Shown one piece after another: positions 7,949 to 11,459 of a DNA stretch of 11,459 nt (the first letter of the stretch is position 1; every line of letters begins with the position of its first letter). The stretch is taken from the NCBI RefSeq assembly GCF_000611645.1, contig NW_014011740.1:1-11459 (forward strand). Direction: 5' to 3'. Below the pieces are notes generated by a model. That model searched no databases, was not told the DNA's origin, and saw nothing but the letters and a program-made list of their open reading frames with translations. This DNA is from Monoraphidium neglectum (Eukaryota > Chlorophyta > Chlorophyceae > Sphaeropleales > Selenastraceae). A program made the translations under genes and the position numbers.

Positions 7949-10900
7949 AAACACACAAACATGCACGCGCGCGCACGCAAAGATACACCAAACGCACTTG
8001 GCGGCCTCCAGCTCAGCGACCTTCTTCTCAGCCTCCTCCAGCTCGGCGCTGTAGTTTGACCTACTCGATCGCGGGGGCACAACGCGCGGTACCATGAGCC
8101 ACTGCAGCACGCTTTAGTTGCGCCGGCCGCTGCTGTTGCGCTTTGAGCAAGAAGCGCAGCCCTGCGCGCACAGCGGCCTCTGGCCAGGCCCAGCCGCCAG
8201 TCGCGCCCGCTGCTGCGCGGCTGCCGGCGACCCACGCCCGGCCCCAGGCCCGTTGCGCACTTCAGCTTGGCGAGCTCCTTGTTAAGTGCGCTGTTGGTGT
8301 CGTTGAGGTTGCTGATGCGCCTCTCCGCCTCCGCGACGCTCTTCTTGAGCGCCATGGCGCGGCCCTGCTCCGCCTCAATCAGGTCACCCGCGGCAATGTA
8401 CTCGGCTGGGCGGGGCGCAGTGGGTGGGGGGGGGGGGGTGTTCGCGCTTGAGCTTGGCAGTGGCATCAACGCTCCGGATGGCTGGGCCGTGCCAACGGGA
8501 CGCGGCGGGGCGCGCTGGCGGCCGCCTCGTCGCCCGCATGCACCCGCGCGTGCGCGTATGCAAGTGGCAGCCGCTGTGTTTGTGGAGGTCGCTGGGAAAG
8601 TGAGCCCTGGCTGTCTGCTTTCATGACTCAACAACGCCCTACGCAATGCGCAGCGCGCGCACTCTTGATGTTCTCGAGCTCGGCCCTGAGCTCCGCCGCC
8701 GCCTCGCTCTCCGCCTCGAGCCCCTTCTGCGCCGCCTCCAGCGCCGCCTTGGCGCCTGCCAGGTCAGCAGCCAGCTGCTCGCTGCCGGCGAGCAGCTGCT
8801 TGTTATTGGTCTGCTCGTTCGCGAGCAGCTTCTCGGTGGCCTCCATCTGGAAGCGGTTCGACCGGCGCGCGTGTAGGAGTTGGGGGCCGGGGAGCGGTCC
8901 TTCCTGCCACGCGGCTCAGGCCAACAGAGTCAGCCATGGGGTGCAGCCTGGCGCAGCTCAAGCAGCGCGCATGCGCTGACGCGTGCTCGCATGCATGCGG
9001 CATGCGCATGCATGCGCCGTCCCGCACCCGCGCCCCCGCCCCGGCCCTTGTCGCACCTGCGCCGCCAGGTTGCGCATCTCGCGCCGCATGTTCTCCGCCG
9101 TGGCGCGCGCCTCCGACAGATCGTCCGCCAGCTTGCCCGCGCGCGCCTCGCTGGCGGACAGCGCCTCACGCGCCTCTGACAGGTCCTGGGACACCACAGA
9201 CGCGACAGCCTGCTCCTTCTCCAGCGCCCTGCGGCGCGCGGCGCCGACAACCAGTCAGCAAAGGCACGAGTCCGCGCATGCACGCATGCCTTTGTGCATG
9301 TCCGCGAGGGCGCCGCCCCCGGCCCCGATTGCAGCTGCCGCGTCCGGGCTGCTGGCGCTCTGCGGGCCCACATGCGCCCATACCCAGACCTTGCGGCGAA
9401 CGTCATGCATTAATCAACAATGCGGCCGGCCTGCCGGGCGCCGTGCCGCCAACCCCCGGCCCACCTGCTGAGAGCCTGGTACTCCTTCTCAGCAGACTCC
9501 CTGTAGGCGGCCGCCTCCTCCGCCTCGCGCGCCGCCTTGGCGGCGAGCTCCGCAGCCTTTGGGGCAGCAGGGCCGGAAGGAGGGGGAAGAGCAGGGCAAG
9601 GGGGGCGGCCGTTGAGCAACATGTCGGCTGCGTCGGGGAGTGCGTGCCTTTCCGCGCGTTTGAGGCGTGCGTCCGCAGCGTTGTGGCTGCAGAATTCCAG
9701 TGAGCGCGCTGCTCAGCCTGCCTTGCCTTTTCAGCAGCATCGTCAGCTCCCCACAGCGACGCGTGTGCGTACATCTGCAAACACTTGCAACCCCACCGCC
9801 GCCATGTGCGATCAGAGCAAATCTCATGCACTCTCATGCGCCAAAAACTCAGAATGCGCATGTGCACCGCCACTCGGCGCCCCCACCTGCTCCTTGAGCT
9901 TGCTCATGGCCTCCTTCATGCTCAGCCCCTCCGCCTGCTCCCGCGCCAGCGCCTCCGCCCGCCGCGCCCCCTCCGCCTCCGTCGCCGCCAGCTTCTCGGC
10001 AGCCGCCTCCAGCGCCGACTTGGTGCTATCCAGCTCCTCACCCAGCTCGACGCTCTGGCTCCTGCTCGCCTCCAGGCTCTCGCCGGCCTCCCTCAGCTGC
10101 CGCTGGATCTCCTTCGCCTCCGCCTGCGCCGCAAACCTGGCCGCGCGCTCCGCCTGCAGCAGCTCCGAGGCCGCCGTCGCCTCGGTCTTCATCGCGGCGA
10201 CCAGCTTCTTCTCGGCTTCCAGGGCGGACCTCGTCAGCGTGGCGGCGCGCTGCGCGCTCTCCTTCTGCTCGCGCTCCAGGCGCACCAGCTCGACGCTGGT
10301 GAGCATGGTGCTCTTTTTTGGGGGGAGGGAGGGTGGGCGGCGGGACGGCGTCGACATGGGCGGGTCGCGCATGGGGGAGGGGGTGTGTGGGACGGTGGGT
10401 GCACACGACAGGGGCAGGAGAGACGGGCCCGTCGAACGGGCTCTGACTGCATGAGGGCAGGCGCATGCTGTTCATAGTGCTCTTCAACAGCAGCCACAAT
10501 GCCGACACGCGCTTGCGTGCTCGGCTTTGGATGCACGTGCGCGCCGCGGCGCGAGCCTGCATGGTATGGCCCTCCCCAAGTGCCCACCCTGGCCTCCTGC
10601 TTCAGCTCCCCGACCAGCTTCTGCTCGGCTTCCAGCGCCGTCTGCACCGCGCTGGCCTGGTCCTGCAGAGCCTTGACTGCGTCGCGCTCAGCGGCCAGCT
10701 TGCTCTCCAGGGCGTCCTGCGAGATGGGGCGGAGGTGGGATTGGGGGGACGCGCGTTAGGGCAGGGTGCGGGTTGGGGGTGTGCATGTAATCATGGGTAC
10801 GTACTGCTGGTGTGCATGATATGCGTTTAGGGTATGATGCATGCGTGTGCGCGTGTGTGTTTGAAAGAGAGGAAGAGACTCTGTGTGCAGGTGCGTTCCC

Positions 10901-11459
10901 GTGTTTGTACGCGTGCGTGCGCACGTATTGTCGTGACAAGGTGTTGTGTGTGCATATGCATGTGACATGTCGCGCGCGATGCTTTTTCGCCAGTGTCGCA
11001 GTGACCCCTATGCCCGATGGGCCACTGGTGGTGCGCGCAGCCCGTCCCCCGTGCAGCCGCGCAGCCGTGGGCCTGTACGCCGCGACGCCCCCCGCCAGCA
11101 CGCACAAGGCAGGCAACGACCTGGGGCAGGGCGGGCCGGGTCCCTCACCTCGCTCTCCTTCTTCTGCTGCGCGATGTAGGCGGCCACGGCGCTGCCCACG
11201 GCCAGACCACCCAGCGCTACCCGCACCAAGTCCGAGCTGAGGCCCGACTTGGTCGCCACCACGGCCGCCGCGCTGCCGTCCTCGACCGCGACGGGGGCGG
11301 CAGGGGCGGCGGCAGCCGCAGTGGCGGCGGCCTGCGCGGCGGCCTGGGCGGCGGCGGCCTGGGCGGCGGCAACCTGGGCAGCGGCGGCCTCGGCGGCAGC
11401 GGCCTGGGCGGCGGCAGCCTCGGCGGCGGCGGCCTGGGCGGCGGCGGCCTCTGCGGCCT
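5077..11459 (-). CDS. Large alanine-rich coiled-coil protein with one predicted membrane segment, 14 exons (5' end off window)
   Basis: Exons on the minus strand are 11459-11149, 10716-10588, 10312-9887, 9556-9465, 9228-9057, 8846-8663, 8405-8261, 8060-7998, 7621-7460, 7311-7249, 6969-6808, 6575-6513, 6115-5791 and 5493-5077. Joined, they give 903 codons plus TGA (5079-5077) with no frame break. Intron phases are 0,0,0,2,0,1,2,2,2,2,2,2,0. Visible residues 1-52 are Ala4-Gln/Glu repeats. Residues 77-96 form a Gly/Ala/Val hydrophobic segment (VRVALGGLAVGSAVAAYIA) followed by QQKKE, a likely single membrane anchor. Residues 100-820 are charged, helix-favouring coiled coil without Pro. Residues 486-710 hold three 75-residue repeats. 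The tail from about 820 is low complexity and basic (RRAGTRSRSESKASK), ending SKGFGSS. No enzyme motif was found. A membrane-tethered scaffold or spacer is my inference; a MICOS-type, plastid-membrane or cytoskeletal protein remains open. The least certain junction is the acceptor AAAAAAG at 10313. Large introns hold only simple repeats (11148-10717, 7997-7622, 6512-6116) or nothing notable (9886-9557). Confidence 0.88.
6329..6370. repeat. (CA)21 microsatellite in an intron
   Basis: A pure CA dinucleotide run of 42 bases lies in the intron 6512-6116 of the coiled-coil gene, where the transcript reads (GU)n. It is flanked on both sides (6180-6500) by looser CACATG/CACACG sequence. Alternating purine-pyrimidine tracts of this length can adopt Z-DNA. 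Confidence 0.95.
7073..7148. repeat. Perfect inverted repeat, 33-bp arms, 10-nt loop
   Basis: Arm 7073-7105 is the exact reverse complement of 7116-7148. The loop 7106-7115 is GTGGGTGTGA. The structure lies in the intron 7248-6970 of the coiled-coil gene, 104 bp beyond its branch-side acceptor and about 100 bp from its donor. A second, competing pairing exists between 7061-7070 (CTCACACCCA) and 7107-7116 (TGGGTGTGAG), which share the loop. The arms are GC-rich and not simple sequence. Confidence 0.97.
7195..7240. repeat. CACATG/CACACG simple repeat next to a splice donor
   Basis: Repeated GCACAT and GCACAC units lie just inside the intron 7248-6970. In the transcript they form a GUGUGC/AUGUGC-rich stretch immediately after the donor GTGGGT. 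The same placement is seen after the two other short exons of the cassette. Confidence 0.85.
7870..7962. repeat. Compound CACACG / CA / CACAAA microsatellite in an intron
   Basis: The run starts with several ACGCAC units, passes into an uninterrupted CA tract (about 7910-7941), then into CACAAA units. It is in the intron 7997-7622, close to the donor of the first short cassette exon. Confidence 0.92.
8426..8438 (-). repeat. G13 run, read as a C13 polypyrimidine tract before an acceptor
   Basis: Thirteen consecutive G on the plus strand become C13 in the minus-strand pre-mRNA. The tract ends 20 bases before the acceptor CCCAG at 8406 that opens the exon 8405-8261, a position suited to a polypyrimidine tract. 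Homopolymers of this length are error-prone in sequencing, so the exact count is uncertain. Confidence 0.8.
10835..10970. repeat. TG-rich simple sequence in the first visible intron
   Basis: The largest visible intron of the coiled-coil gene (11148-10717) contains GCATGCGTGTG, TGTGTGT and GCGTGCGTGCG patches on the plus strand. Here the plus strand is TG-rich, opposite to the CA-rich plus strand in the cassette introns, so this tract is not part of the duplicated unit. Nothing else was seen in this intron. Confidence 0.7.
11305..11457 (-). repeat. In-frame 15-bp repeat coding for Ala4-Gln / Ala4-Glu
   Basis: Ten or so near-perfect GCCGCCGCCGCC-CAG or -GAG units run to the window edge and encode pentads AAAAQ and AAAAE, degrading into AAAQAAATAAAAAPAAP. 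They form the N-terminal visible part of the coiled-coil protein, just before its hydrophobic segment. Such pentads favour a continuous alpha-helix with a Gln/Glu stripe, or they may be a flexible linker. The number of further units off-window is unknown. Confidence 0.9.

Larger units (their letters stand above)
5954..8060 (-). repeat. Tandem triplication of a two-exon coiled-coil cassette
   Basis: The unit is a 63-nt exon followed by a 162-nt exon, with all introns in phase 2. Copy 1 is 8060-7998 with 7621-7460; copy 2 is 7311-7249 with 6969-6808; copy 3 is 6575-6513 with the first 162 nt of 6115-5791. Cassette starts are 749 and 736 bp apart. Short-exon peptides are SNYSAELEEAEKKVAELEAA, VDNSAELAEAQKRAAELEAA and ADNSAQLAEAEKKAAELEAA. 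The long exons share AEDAALTQRLAEADREL exactly. In copy 3 the long exon runs on without an intron at the point where copies 1 and 2 are interrupted. This is exon-unit duplication inside a coiled-coil gene. Confidence 0.93.

Noticed and set aside
9537..10454. 305-residue plus-strand open frame
   Set aside because: Antisense to the 142-codon exon 10312-9887. The minus strand has matching splice sites and strong coiled-coil character, the plus frame has neither.

Overview
The window looks like nuclear DNA of a green alga, most likely a chlorophyte of the Chlamydomonas/Sphaeropleales kind. The reasons are very high GC, many short introns (about 150-430 nt), donors almost all of the form GTG[A/C/G]G, a TGTAA motif where a 3' end is expected, Ala/Gln-rich proteins, and abundant CA/GT, GCAT and GCA microsatellites. 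No tRNA, rRNA, CRISPR array, transposase or viral gene was recognised. The lineage is inferred from style, not from a marker gene.

Three genes can be supported. (1) Minus strand, 185-1298, probably with a further 5' exon at 1466-1606: a GDA1/CD39-family apyrase or nucleoside diphosphatase. It carries conserved regions ACR1 to ACR4, and its C-terminal part lies beyond base 1. (2) Plus strand, 2154-3077, three exons: a small, unrecognised, proline-rich protein with an Arg/Ser-rich N-terminus that resembles an organelle presequence. Its last two exons are firm and its first exon is a proposal. It is followed by a 3'UTR with a (GCA)11 tract and a TGTAA signal at 3412-3416. Genes 1 and 2 diverge from a shared region at about 1607-2153. 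(3) Minus strand, 5077 to beyond 11459: a large coiled-coil protein in 14 visible exons, lacking its N-terminus. I fitted every splice junction by hand, and the reading frame stays open for 903 codons plus a stop. From N to C it has Ala4-Gln/Glu repeats, one hydrophobic segment, about 700 residues of Ala/Glu/Lys/Arg/Gln-rich coiled coil, and a basic low-complexity tail.

The most notable structure is inside gene 3. A two-exon cassette (63 nt + 162 nt, 75 residues, symmetric phase-2 introns) occurs three times in tandem with a genomic period near 740 bp. Each short exon is followed by an intron that starts with GT-rich simple sequence. One of these introns holds a perfect inverted repeat with 33-bp arms and a 10-nt loop (7073-7148).

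The stretch 3431-5076 holds no gene I can support. It is convergent between genes 2 and 3 and probably contains the 3'UTR of gene 3. Nothing in the sequence shows that the three genes share a pathway.
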